Shown here: positions 16,881 to 25,967 of the stretch, one piece after another
Layout: each line of letters opens with the position of its first letter
How positions within the stretch are numbered: the stretch's first letter is position 1
DNA from: Chryseobacterium sp. ISL-80
Lineage (GTDB): Bacteria > Bacillota > Bacilli > Bacillales > Cytobacillaceae
Length of the DNA stretch: 64,000 nucleotides
Assembly: GCA_018613055.1 (NCBI GenBank)
Contig: JAGGQZ010000020.1
Location: forward strand, 1 to 64,000
Direction of reading: 5' to 3'
Program-made: the position numbers and the translations under genes
Notes under the pieces: generated by a model
Seen by the model: the letters and a program-made list of their open reading frames with translations, nothing else
What the model was told of the DNA's origin: nothing
The model's database searches: none

Positions 16881-18856
16881 TCGCCTGCAACCTCCTCTGC
16901 AACTGAGATGTTTTCATTTTCCAGAATATTGCCGTCTTCCTCAAGACCGAAAGCGACATTGGATTCAATCCATTTCCTGCGGGGTTCTACCTTATCACCC
17001 ATAAGTGTAGTGACCCTCCGCTCCGCTCTTGCGGCATCATCTATCCGGACACGAATCAATGTCCTTGTTTCAGGGTCCATTGTTGTTTCCCAAAGCTGAT
17101 CAGCATTCATCTCGCCAAGACCTTTGTAACGCTGGATGATGTAGCCTTTGCCAATCTTCTTGATTGCGCCTTTCAGTTCATCATCACTCCAGGCATATTC
17201 AATGATTTCCTTTTTGCCTGTCCCTTTGCTGACTTTATACAGCGGAGGAAGGGCAATGAATACCTTGCCAGCTTCGATAAGCGGCTTCATGTACCGGTAG
17301 AAGAATGTCAGCAACAGCACCTGGATATGGGCACCGTCAGTATCGGCATCTGTCATGATGACAATCTTGTCATAGTTGATGTCATCTATGTTGAAATCCG
17401 ATCCCACTCCCGCACCAATGGCATGAATGATCGTATTGATTTCCTCGTTTTTAAAAATATCCTGGAGCTTGGCTTTTTCCGTGTTGATGACTTTACCGCG
17501 CAATGGCAGTACGGCCTGGAATTTTCTGTCCCGGCCCTGCTTGGCAGAACCGCCGGCAGAATCTCCCTCGACAAGGTATAATTCATTTTTTGCCGGATTC
17601 TTTGATTGAGCCGGAGTCAATTTGCCTGATAGCATTGCATCCGATTTTTTCCTCTTTTTCCCGCTGCGCGCATCTTCTCGTGCTTTACGGGCAGCTTCAC
17701 GGGCCTGGTAAGCCTTGATCGATTTTCGGATCAGCAAGGTACTTACATCCGGATTCTCCTCAAGGAAATATGACAGATGTTCCGATACGACCGAATCAAC
17801 CGCTGACCTGGCTTCACTTGTTCCGAGCTTACCCTTGGTCTGTCCCTCAAACTGAAGCAGTTCCTCTGGAATTCGGACAGATACGATCCCTGCCAGTCCT
17901 TCGCGGATATCCGCTCCATCCAGGTTTTTGTCCTTTTCCTTGAGCAGTCCAACCTTACGGGCGTACTCATTGAATACCCTGGTCATCGCAGTCTTTGCAC
18001 CTGCTTCATGTGTTCCGCCATCTTTCGTCCTGACATTGTTGACGAATGAGAGAACGTTCTCCGAGTATCCATCATTGAATTGAAAGGCAAACTCAACTTC
18101 TATTTTGCTGTATTCTCCTTCAAAGCTGACCACTGGATGCAGAACATCTTTTTCTTCGTTCAAATATTCAACAAATGCCTGGATGCCTGTTTCGAAATGG
18201 AAGACATCTTTCTCGTTATTCCGGTCATCGATCAGCTCAATTTTCAAGCCTTTCAGCAAAAATGCTGACTCGCGAAGCCTTTCAGATAATGTGTCATAGT
18301 TATATGTCAAAGTAGAGAAAATTTCGGCATCTGGTTTGAAATGGATCGTTGTTCCTGTCTGGTTTGTCTTGCCGATTTTCTCAAGAGTTGTCACCGGCTT
18401 TCCGCCGTTTTCGAAACGCTGCTCATAAACAAAGCCATCGCGTTTTATGGTGACTACAAGCCATTCAGATAGCGCATTTACGACTGACGCGCCGACACCA
18501 TGCAGACCGCCGCTTGTTTTATAACCGCCTTGTCCAAACTTACCGCCTGCGTGGAGGACAGTTAGGATGACTTCCGGTGTGGGCTTTCCTAGCTTATGCA
18601 TCCCTGTAGGCATACCACGACCTTTATCCTGGACACTGATCGAATTATCTTTATGGATTTTGACGATGATGTGATTTCCGTAGCCGCCAAGTGCTTCGTC
18701 AACGGAGTTATCAACGATTTCATACACGAGGTGATGAAGTCCCCGGGTATCTGTGCTGCCAATATACATACCAGGCCTTTTACGGACCGCTTCAAGGCCT
18801 TCTAGTACTTGAATGGCATCATCATTATAATCAAAAGCTTGCTGATTTCTTGCCAC
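16877..18856 (-). CDS. parE: DNA topoisomerase IV subunit B
   Basis: A 659-residue ATPase subunit of topoisomerase IV. GTG 18856 is chosen as start: GAAAGGGG lies 7 bases upstream and the product then begins (M)[19 protein letters not shown], matching known ParE N-termini; ATG 18862 and 18889 are less well placed. GHKL ATP-binding motifs are seen in [17 protein letters not shown] and [14 protein letters not shown]. The TOPRIM motifs EGDSAGGSA and [11 protein letters not shown] are intact. It is first in a two-gene operon with parC. A LexA-type box 125 bases upstream suggests SOS control, as I recall for parEC in B. subtilis. Confidence 0.97.
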   Translation of the reverse strand: MARNQQAFDYNDDAIQVLEGLEAVRKRPGMYIGSTDTRGLHHLVYEIVDNSVDEALGGYGNHIIVKIHKDNSISVQDKGRGMPTGMHKLGKPTPEVILTVLHAGGKFGQGGYKTSGGLHGVGASVVNALSEWLVVTIKRDGFVYEQRFENGGKPVTTLEKIGKTNQTGTTIHFKPDAEIFSTLTYNYDTLSERLRESAFLLKGLKIELIDDRNNEKDVFHFETGIQAFVEYLNEEKDVLHPVVSFEGEYSKIEVEFAFQFNDGYSENVLSFVNNVRTKDGGTHEAGAKTAMTRVFNEYARKVGLLKEKDKNLDGADIREGLAGIVSVRIPEELLQFEGQTKGKLGTSEARSAVDSVVSEHLSYFLEENPDVSTLLIRKSIKAYQAREAARKAREDARSGKKRKKSDAMLSGKLTPAQSKNPAKNELYLVEGDSAGGSAKQGRDRKFQAVLPLRGKVINTEKAKLQDIFKNEEINTIIHAIGAGVGSDFNIDDINYDKIVIMTDADTDGAHIQVLLLTFFYRYMKPLIEAGKVFIALPPLYKVSKGTGKKEIIEYAWSDDELKGAIKKIGKGYIIQRYKGLGEMNADQLWETTMDPETRTLIRVRIDDAARAERRVTTLMGDKVEPRRKWIESNVAFGLEEDGNILENENISVAEEVAGE

Positions 18857-18980
18857 GAACATACCCCTTTCATTTCTTGCAAACAACATTGACGGTTTTT
18901 ATGTATAGTGTCAATGAATTCCTTAAGTATTCCTCTTTTTTGTCAAAATGATATTAAATAATATGCCTTTTATCAATATC

Positions 18981-18994
18981 AGAACAATTGTTCT
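18981..18994. promoter_or_regulatory. LexA (DinR) box upstream of parE
   Basis: AGAACAATTGTTCT is a perfect 14-bp palindrome containing GAAC, 4 bp, GTTC, the core of the Gram-positive SOS box (consensus CGAACRNRYGTTCG). Only the outermost base pair differs. It lies in the parE promoter region. Confidence 0.7.
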
Positions 18995-19228
18995 CTTTGT
19001 TTATTTTACCATAATAATGGCGTCTATGCTTAATTGTAGCGATTAATTGGGATTTGGCAAACGGATTTAAAGAATTAATTTGGAAATTTGTCATAAAAAA
19101 CAGGATTTTGGGTTACTTACGATCATGAAAAACAAAACTTTAAGCCTATAAAATTGCTCCATACACTTTACATGTTCCTATTTTGAATTGAAAGGAACTG
19201 CCATTGATTACCGCCGTTAATTTTACCG

Positions 19229-19262
19229 TTTGTTCTGCAATATAAGAACAAATCTTTTTTTT
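19229..19262 (+). promoter_or_regulatory. hairpin plus T run in the leader of the subtilisin gene
   Basis: TTTGTTCT / AGAACAAA arms with an 8-nt loop are followed by eight T (19255-19262) and then at once by the GGAGGG ribosome binding site. The layout resembles a weak terminator or attenuator inside the 5' leader; it could equally be an operator. Confidence 0.45.
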
Positions 19263-19276
19263 GGAGGGCTCATATC

Positions 19277-20674
19277 ATGAAAAGCACGAAGGTTTTCATC
19301 CTGGGGGCATCATTAATTCTCGTTCTTGCCCTTACGGCGGCCGGTGTGTTCAGGAATGATCCTGTTCACAGCAATAAACTTGGTGCGAAAACTCATTCTA
19401 CTGGCCAAAGAATCATGATGATACAATCGATGGCAAACGTAAACAATGTAGAAATGGGAGAGAAAATCAAGAGGCAGCTCAATACACAAGAAGAAATCAC
19501 GCTTATTTTCCATAACAAGAAGGATACGAGTCATTATTATGATCATGAGGCTGCAGTTGATTTCGTAACAGAGCCAAGTGCTGATGAAATAGATGAAATT
19601 ACCCGCGACATCAAGGGCTGGGTCATAAAGCACCTGAATTCGGTTTATATCTTCAGGTCCACATCCTTGGAAACACCGCAAATGATAGAATATTTTAACC
19701 AGAGGCAGAACATTGAGTATGCCGAGCCTAATTTTATCCTGATGCAAAACGAAGCAAACGGGCCAAATGATTTGCTTTACCAGGAGAATTATCAATGGAA
19801 TTTGCCAGCAATCGGAACAGAGCAAGGCTGGAATATTACACGGGGAAAAGAACAAATTGAAATAGCCGTTGTCGATACAGGTGTTGACCTGGATCACCCC
19901 GAGTTAAAGAACCGGATTGTGTCAGGCTATAATGTGATAGACGAAAAACGGGAGCCGGATGATGACAATGGCCACGGAACACATGTGGCCGGGATCATTG
20001 CATCAGAAACAAATAATGGTGAAGGTGTTGCCGGCATGACATGGTTCAGTAAGATTATGCCTGTAAAAGCAATGGGTGCGAAAGGTTATGGTACTACATT
20101 CGATATCGCCAAAGGTATCATCTGGGCTGTCGACCATGGCGCGGATGTCATCAATATGAGCCTTGGCAATTACCAGCCATCCAAGGTCTTAGAAGAAGCT
20201 GTCCGTTATGCCTATGACAAAAATGTCGTCATGGTATCTGCAGCCGGTAATGACGGATCCAATCAGCCTACTTACCCTTCGGCATATCCCGAGGTTCTGA
20301 GCGTGGCTGCAGTTGATTATAACGGCAATAGAGCGAACTTTTCTAATTATGGGGATTATATAGACATCGCTGCTCCTGGGGTGAATATACCGAGCACCTT
20401 TTTCAATGCACAGTATGCAGCTCTGTCTGGAACATCCATGGCTGCTCCCCATGTCGCAGGTTTGGCTGCATTAATTAAATCAGCTAACCCGGACTTAAAA
20501 AGCTCCCAGGTCATCAACATCATAAAGACCTCTGCGATAGATCTTGGTGAGCAGGGAAAAGACACAGATTACGGAAATGGCTTGATCGACGTGAATTCAG
20601 CCTTGCAGGAGGCGAACAAAGAACAGCCTGCCAGAGGCAATACACAAAAGTCTTTATTAAAATGGCTAAAATGA
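19277..20674 (+). CDS. secreted subtilisin-family serine protease (S8)
   Basis: A 465-residue pre-pro-subtilase preceded by GGAGGG. It has a signal peptide (about 1-25), an I9-like propeptide region (about 70-157, ending near YAEPNFILMQ) and a mature domain with the complete triad: Asp200 (AVVDTGVD), His233 (NGHGTHVAG) and Ser387 (GTSMAAPHVAG), plus oxyanion Asn325 (AAGNDG). It resembles the thermitase/halolysin branch because of the GWNITRGKEQIEIAVVDTG entry to the domain. It should be released or wall-associated and degrade external protein. It is monocistronic between a divergent parE and a convergent helD. Its leader carries an unusual hairpin. Confidence 0.93.
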   Translation: MKSTKVFILGASLILVLALTAAGVFRNDPVHSNKLGAKTHSTGQRIMMIQSMANVNNVEMGEKIKRQLNTQEEITLIFHNKKDTSHYYDHEAAVDFVTEPSADEIDEITRDIKGWVIKHLNSVYIFRSTSLETPQMIEYFNQRQNIEYAEPNFILMQNEANGPNDLLYQENYQWNLPAIGTEQGWNITRGKEQIEIAVVDTGVDLDHPELKNRIVSGYNVIDEKREPDDDNGHGTHVAGIIASETNNGEGVAGMTWFSKIMPVKAMGAKGYGTTFDIAKGIIWAVDHGADVINMSLGNYQPSKVLEEAVRYAYDKNVVMVSAAGNDGSNQPTYPSAYPEVLSVAAVDYNGNRANFSNYGDYIDIAAPGVNIPSTFFNAQYAALSGTSMAAPHVAGLAALIKSANPDLKSSQVINIIKTSAIDLGEQGKDTDYGNGLIDVNSALQEANKEQPARGNTQKSLLKWLK

Positions 20675-20680
20675 ATCAAA

Positions 20681-20717
20681 AAAAACAAGCCGCCAGAAAT
20701 TTTGGCGGCTTGTTTTT
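20681..20717. terminator. bidirectional terminator between the subtilisin and helD
   Basis: AAAAACAAGCCGCCA / TGGCGGCTTGTTTTT, a 15-bp perfect stem with a 7-nt loop; the helD stop codon overlaps its right edge. Confidence 0.93.
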
Positions 20718-23044
20718 TAAATGACTTGATATAGTTTCTCATCGACATTCTCTAAAAGCGGACTGAGTTCACTTCTGGAAAGAATATAAAGCTCATGCAT
20801 TGCCCTCGTACAAGCCGTATATAATAATTTCCTTTCCTCATCTCTTGTGTAGGAAGATGAATCGAAAATGATGACCGCATCAAACTCTATACCTTTTGCC
20901 AGGTATGTTGGTACGACATTGACGCCGTTTTCAAAGGTCAAAGTGCCTTTTTCAATCAATCTTGCATCATGTGCTTTCTTAATGGACTCGAAAGCCTCTT
21001 TGCTTTCCGCTGCTGTTTTGCAGATGATGGCGATGTTTTTATGACCCTTGTTCTCAAGATCTGAAATGAGCTCATTTGTCCTTCCAATATGGTCAGCATG
21101 GTCTCTGTGATTCACGATTACCGGCTTGGGACCTATACGGTTGAAGGGTTCAATCAGATTTCCGCCTTCAATCAGCTGCCTGGTGAATTCCACAATCTGC
21201 TTTGTCGACCTGTAGGTTTTTGAAAGCTTGTAGGTTTCTTTTTGCCCGAAATCAAGCGTTGCCTCGGCAAAGATGGTCGGAGCCCCGGTCGGACCAGAGT
21301 AGATTGCCTGGTTGATATCGCCGAGCAGTGTCATTTTACTGTACGGGAACAGATTTTTAATATAGGCAAATTGGAAAGGCGTATAGTCCTGCGCTTCATC
21401 AATGAAGACATGGCGAATCGATGTGTTCGACTTCCTTCCTTCAATCAGATCCTGAAGATAGAGCAAGGGCGTTGCATCCTCATAACGGATAGCCTTTCTT
21501 TCGAGAGACTGAATTGTCTGGTCACAAATGGAAGACCAATTAGCAGGAGTCGCCTCTGACTGAAGACTTTCATCCTTGAAAAAGTTCAAAAAAATGACTC
21601 TGTTATTTATGAATTTCAGTTTTTTCACTGCATTGAACAATGGTTTGAAACGTCTTTTTACGACTAGCTCAGATAACCACTTTTCTTCACGGTCATAATC
21701 GTGGAATGTATCTTCTGCTTCGCCTTGCTTTTTCTGGCTCTGTTTAAAAGCCTCGAGATAATCTTCTTTTTCAAGGAATTGAATTTCTTTTTCAACCCAC
21801 TCCTGGGATTTTTCTGTCCTGGCTTTTTTCTTCAGTTCCTTGATCAGCCATTCCTTTACCAACTGAATCCTGTTCGGGATTGAAATAGCCTTGTCGAGTG
21901 AATCATAAAATTGGGAAATCTCCTGCCTTGAAATAATCGTTGTTTTCTTTAACCTCAAGCTTTTAAAGACGAGTGTTTCCATTGATAACTTCTCTGCATA
22001 CTGGTCCAGTAATTCTTTAAATTCAAGACTGGCTTTGAAACGGATGCCTTCAACCCTTTCCCGGTGGCTCTCATCCCTTTTTGCTGCAAGCAGGTACTCC
22101 ATCTGTTCAAATGGATCCTCCAACTCATATTCAGCACCAAAACGTGACAGTAGATACTCCTGGAATGTGGCCTGCTGCATGTTTTCTTCCCCAAGTTCAG
22201 GCAGGACGGTCGCCACATAGCTATTGAATAGCGGATTCGGAGAGAACAGCATGATATTCTCTGAAGAAATGATATTCCTGTACCTGTAGAGTAAATATGC
22301 TACACGCTGCATCGCAGCAGACGTTTTACCGCTCCCTGCTACCCCTTGGACAACAACAAGACTGCTTGAGCCATTGCGGATGATCTGGTTTTGTTCCTTC
22401 TGAATGGTCGCAACAATGGTTTTCATCTGAGTGTCTGCATTATTGCCGAGAACTTCCTGAAGCATCTCATCACCGATTGTAACACCGGTCTCGAACATCG
22501 CCTTGATCTTTCCCGATTTGATGACAAATTGGCGCTTGAGCTCCATATCTCCTTGAATGGTCTCTGTTTCTGTTTCATATTGGGCAGGGCCCGGGGAGTA
22601 GTCATAATAAAGGCCTGAAATCGGCGCTCTCCAATCATAGATCAGAAAGTTTTCTTCCTGCTCGTCCATTAACGAGGCGATACCCAGGTAGATTTCCTCT
22701 GCTTCGTTTTCGCCTTCTTCTTTAAAATCAACTCTGCCAAAATAAGGGGAGAACCTTAGCTGGGAAAGCGTCTTCAGCTGTTTGACCATTTGAGTTTGTG
22801 TACGCTCGCGCTCTGATAAAAGCGCAGCCTGCTGTTTGATGCTTGTGAAGGTTTCCGCTACATCATCTGCTTCATCAAAGTTGACGGTTACATCCTCCCA
22901 AAACGTCTTCCTGATCTGAAGGGCATCTGAGCCGACATCACTTGAACTCGCTTTCCATTTTGCGGCCTTCCTATCAATTTCCTCAATGATGGAATGTACA
23001 CGATCCTGTTCCAGTTTTAAGGCTTTTAGCTGCTTTTCTTCCAT
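20717..23044 (-). CDS. helD: RNA polymerase recycling factor HelD
   Basis: A 775-residue UvrD/Rep-like superfamily 1 ATPase that binds stalled RNA polymerase and releases it from DNA. ATG 23044 is chosen because GGGGAG lies 8 bases upstream; an earlier ATG at 23065 lacks one. The N-terminal 100 residues form the coiled-coil arm expected for HelD (EEKQLKALKLEQDRVHSIIEE). Walker A is GVAGSGKTSAAMQRVAYLL and Walker B is HVFIDEAQDYTPFQ; later helicase motifs are GDINQAIYSG and LSKTYRST. A PcrA/UvrD/RecB identity is unlikely because 1A and 2A are separated by a HelD-type insertion and the N-terminal arm is present. Confidence 0.92.
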   Translation of the reverse strand: MEEKQLKALKLEQDRVHSIIEEIDRKAAKWKASSSDVGSDALQIRKTFWEDVTVNFDEADDVAETFTSIKQQAALLSERERTQTQMVKQLKTLSQLRFSPYFGRVDFKEEGENEAEEIYLGIASLMDEQEENFLIYDWRAPISGLYYDYSPGPAQYETETETIQGDMELKRQFVIKSGKIKAMFETGVTIGDEMLQEVLGNNADTQMKTIVATIQKEQNQIIRNGSSSLVVVQGVAGSGKTSAAMQRVAYLLYRYRNIISSENIMLFSPNPLFNSYVATVLPELGEENMQQATFQEYLLSRFGAEYELEDPFEQMEYLLAAKRDESHRERVEGIRFKASLEFKELLDQYAEKLSMETLVFKSLRLKKTTIISRQEISQFYDSLDKAISIPNRIQLVKEWLIKELKKKARTEKSQEWVEKEIQFLEKEDYLEAFKQSQKKQGEAEDTFHDYDREEKWLSELVVKRRFKPLFNAVKKLKFINNRVIFLNFFKDESLQSEATPANWSSICDQTIQSLERKAIRYEDATPLLYLQDLIEGRKSNTSIRHVFIDEAQDYTPFQFAYIKNLFPYSKMTLLGDINQAIYSGPTGAPTIFAEATLDFGQKETYKLSKTYRSTKQIVEFTRQLIEGGNLIEPFNRIGPKPVIVNHRDHADHIGRTNELISDLENKGHKNIAIICKTAAESKEAFESIKKAHDARLIEKGTLTFENGVNVVPTYLAKGIEFDAVIIFDSSSYTRDEERKLLYTACTRAMHELYILSRSELSPLLENVDEKLYQVI

Positions 23045-23280
23045 GAATTTCACTCCCCAAATCAATCCTCTTTTACTTGACAGCGCCTTGTATTTGTGTT
23101 ATTGTTATAATAGATTTATTGTGCATGCTAAAATATAATTTACTGCATCAACTTTCATTTTACTATTTGCATATTTCGAATTCAAATACATTCTCAGCAA
23201 AATCACCTTTAATGGTGTTTTTTTATTTTTTACACGTTCCTTTTTTATATTTATTCGATTTCCACCTATTTTAAACATCA

Positions 23281-23318
23281 AAAAACCGCGAGCTGCAGAC
23301 TTCAGCATCGCGGTTTTT
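23281..23318 (-). terminator. terminator of glycerate kinase
   Basis: AAAAACCGCGA / TCGCGGTTTTT, an 11-bp perfect stem, directly 3' of the glycerate kinase stop codon. Confidence 0.88.
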
Positions 23319-23322
23319 CTTT

Positions 23323-24456
23323 TCACTTGCTTAATTTGATCAGAGAAGCTATATTCGCAGCAGTATTACTGACATACGTACTGGCATTTTCAAATGCATC
23401 TTCAAGAGATATCGCTCCTGGTACCACACTGAATAAAACATCAATACCGTGTTCGTGGACAATCTCACTATCCTGTGCTACATGGCCAGCGATTGCGATT
23501 ACCGGGACGCTGTGCCGTTTTGCCGTCTTTGCTACCCCGATTGGTGTTTTGCCAAAAATCGTTTGTCCGTCAATTTTTCCTTCTCCGGTAATGACAAAAT
23601 CAGCATCCAACAGCTGCTCTTCTAGTTTTGTTGCCTCAAGAACGATATCAACGCCTCTTTTCAATTCTGCAGACAGGAATGCCAGCAGTCCTCCGCCAAG
23701 TCCACCTGCGGCTCCTGCACCAGCAATATGTTCGATATCTTTACCAAGATCCTTGCGAATAATTTCTGCGTAATGATGAAGGTTATTATCCAGTATTTCA
23801 ATCATTTCTGCAGTTGCGCCTTTTTGCGGACCAAAAATATGGGAAGCGCCTTTAAGACCGGTTAATGGGTTATCCACATCACAGGCCACTTCGATATTCA
23901 CCGCTGCCAAACGGCTATCTGCTTGGGTCATATCGATGGAAGCCAATTCACCAAGAGATCCTCCGCCTTCGCCGATCTCCTTTCCATCAGCATTGAGGAA
24001 CTTGATTCCAAGGGCTCTCGCCATTCCTGCTCCCCCATCATTCGTGGCACTGCCGCCAATCCCGATGATAATCTGTTCCACACCAGAATCAAGAGCTGCA
24101 GCAATCAATTCTCCAGTGCCGCGCGTTGTAGTGACAAGTGGATTGCGTTTTTCCCTGGGAACCAGATGAAGTCCTGAAGCTGCAGCCATCTCGATGATCG
24201 CGGTCTTTTCATCACCTGATAAACCGAAAAATGCCTCAACTGGCTCGCCAAGCGGACCTGTCACTGTTTTTGAAATGATCTTTCCCTGAGTTGCATCAAC
24301 AAGAGATTGAACAGTGCCTTCACCGCCATCCGCCATTGGAACTTTTACAAAGCTTGCTTCTGGCAAAATCTTTTTCATGCCTGCCTCAATTGCAGTCGCT
24401 GCTTCAAGTGCCGTCAGACTTTCCTTAAAGGAATCTGGAGCAATTACGATTTTCAT
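23323..24456 (-). CDS. glxK: glycerate kinase
   Basis: A 377-residue GarK/GlxK-type kinase that phosphorylates D-glycerate, feeding 2- or 3-phosphoglycerate into glycolysis. Family signatures are IAPDSFKESLTALEAA at the N-terminus, VPMADGGEGTV (about 40), GTGELIAAALDSG and IGIGGSATNDGGAGMARALG (about 118-150), and DFVITGEGKIDGQT (about 290). The length is typical. It is the last gene of a minus-strand cluster with a GntP-type permease and CdaR, which together form a glycerate or sugar-acid uptake and use unit. A hairpin between the permease and this gene may reduce read-through. Confidence 0.95.
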   Translation of the reverse strand: MKIVIAPDSFKESLTALEAATAIEAGMKKILPEASFVKVPMADGGEGTVQSLVDATQGKIISKTVTGPLGEPVEAFFGLSGDEKTAIIEMAAASGLHLVPREKRNPLVTTTRGTGELIAAALDSGVEQIIIGIGGSATNDGGAGMARALGIKFLNADGKEIGEGGGSLGELASIDMTQADSRLAAVNIEVACDVDNPLTGLKGASHIFGPQKGATAEMIEILDNNLHHYAEIIRKDLGKDIEHIAGAGAAGGLGGGLLAFLSAELKRGVDIVLEATKLEEQLLDADFVITGEGKIDGQTIFGKTPIGVAKTAKRHSVPVIAIAGHVAQDSEIVHEHGIDVLFSVVPGAISLEDAFENASTYVSNTAANIASLIKLSK

Positions 24457-24502
24457 ACTCTGTTTCTCCTCTCATTAACTAACGGAGTAATGTGGAAAGA
24501 AG

Positions 24503-24529
24503 GGTCTGGATTTACTAATAATCCAGACC
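24503..24529 (-). terminator. intercistronic hairpin between permease and kinase
   Basis: GGTCTGGATT / AATCCAGACC, a 10-bp stem with a 7-nt loop, in the 120-base gap. There is no long T tract, so partial termination or mRNA stabilisation is more likely than a full stop. Confidence 0.6.
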
Positions 24530-24578
24530 GTATATTGTTCTTTGTAGTTTTATAGAAAGCTTTTAAAGAGATTTAAAT

Positions 24579-25847
24579 CTATCCAAAGAACTTAAAGATT
24601 CCAAAAATCAGGGTTGAAACGATGGCAAGTGTCAAACCTATAGCTGTTTCATACGGAATCAATTTCAAGCGCTCTTTGATCTCCATATTGACACTTCCGC
24701 CAGTTGCGTGGAAGAAGCTTCCGTGCGGGAGGTGGTCAAGCACAGTTGCACCAGCATGTACCATCGCCGCACCCGCCAATGCAGTTACGCCCATTTCCAA
24801 AATGGTTGTTCCAAATACCTGTGAAGCAACAGCTGTACCAGCAGTAGTCGAAGCCGTAGCAGCAGACATGAAGATACCCGATACAGGTGCTAGAACGAAG
24901 GCCGGAAGTCCAAGGGCATCCAGACTGTTGATAAGAACATCCTTTAAGCCCGAATTTGCGATGATTCCCGCCAAAGTACCTGTACCAAGCAACATGATCG
25001 CTACACCGGACATTTTCCCAAGTCCTGATACAGCATAGTCATTGATATGCCTGATCCGTCCCATTGCTAGTGCTCCTGCAATCCCGCCAACTGGCAGGGC
25101 GATCATCGGATCGATGTTAATGTCAAACAATGGTCGAAGGGCTAGCAGAATAATCGTCACTAATGGTGCGACAATCGCAGGTACCACAAGTGGGAGCTCC
25201 CCATTAACTTTCGTTTCGCTCTCCTCAGCTGAAACGCTTGAACCTTTACGAACCAATTTTTTAGCTAAAATATATGTTACTGTAAGTCCAAATGCAGCTG
25301 GGATAATTCCTGCTGCCATGATAGAAGTCAATGGAACACCGAATGCATCGGCTGCCGCAATCGCATTGGGATTTGGTGACATGATGTTGCCGGCTTTACC
25401 TCCGCCAATCATCGCAAGCAAAATCGCTGTTTTCGAGATGCCTGCTCTGCTGGCGATAGCCAGTGCGATTGGAGCGACCGTGATAACAGCCACATCAATG
25501 AATACACCAACTGTCGTAAGGATCATCGTCGCAATCGCCAAAGCAAGAAGCGCCCGCGTTTCCCCGACTTTTTTAACAATCGTTTCCGCAATGACTGCTG
25601 CAGCGCCTGATTCAATCAAGACCCCAGCCAGCACACCTGCAGCCAGGATGCGCAATACTGCAGGAATAATTCCTTTGGCTCCCTCCATCATCAAGGTAAC
25701 CGTATTTGTAACATCAACGCCGCCAACGAGACCGCCAATCAATGCCCCAGCGATCATTCCGTAAGCAGGTGAGACTTTCTTCAGAATTAAGAATATAGCT
25801 ACGATAAGGGCTACTAATGCGCCGAAAGCGCTTACTTGAATATCCAT
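24579..25847 (-). CDS. GntP-family permease, likely glycerate/gluconate importer
   Basis: A 422-residue polytopic membrane protein of the gluconate:H+ symporter family, preceded by TAGGAGG. Recognisable family parts are GLVGGVDVTNTV, the MEGAKGIIPAVLRILAAGVLAG loop, GGGKAGNIMSPNPNAIA and the C-terminal VHAGATVLDHLPHGSFFHATGGSVN. The neighbouring glycerate kinase makes glycerate the probable substrate; gluconate or another sugar acid remains possible. A catabolite-response-like element 36 bases upstream of its start suggests CcpA control. CdaR encoded just upstream is the likely activator. Confidence 0.9.
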   Translation of the reverse strand: MDIQVSAFGALVALIVAIFLILKKVSPAYGMIAGALIGGLVGGVDVTNTVTLMMEGAKGIIPAVLRILAAGVLAGVLIESGAAAVIAETIVKKVGETRALLALAIATMILTTVGVFIDVAVITVAPIALAIASRAGISKTAILLAMIGGGKAGNIMSPNPNAIAAADAFGVPLTSIMAAGIIPAAFGLTVTYILAKKLVRKGSSVSAEESETKVNGELPLVVPAIVAPLVTIILLALRPLFDINIDPMIALPVGGIAGALAMGRIRHINDYAVSGLGKMSGVAIMLLGTGTLAGIIANSGLKDVLINSLDALGLPAFVLAPVSGIFMSAATASTTAGTAVASQVFGTTILEMGVTALAGAAMVHAGATVLDHLPHGSFFHATGGSVNMEIKERLKLIPYETAIGLTLAIVSTLIFGIFKFFG

Positions 25848-25882
25848 GATGTATTCCTCCTACAATCTTTGATTACCTTAAT

Positions 25883-25896
25883 TGTAAGCGCTGTCT
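25883..25896. promoter_or_regulatory. cre-like site upstream of the GntP permease
   Basis: TGTAAGCGCTGTCT matches 13 of 14 positions of the CcpA consensus TGWAANCGNTNWCA. It lies 36 bases upstream of the permease start, a repressing position. Confidence 0.5.
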
Positions 25897-25926
25897 TATA
25901 TTATTTCATTGGTCAAACCATCAAAA

Positions 25927-25952
25927 AAAGACCTGTATTAATACAGATCTTT
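25927..25952 (-). terminator. terminator of cdaR
   Basis: AAAGACCTGTAT / ATACAGATCTTT (one mismatch) with a 2-nt loop and a T run on the minus strand. Confidence 0.75.
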
Positions 25953-25967
25953 CGTGCATTTGCACAA

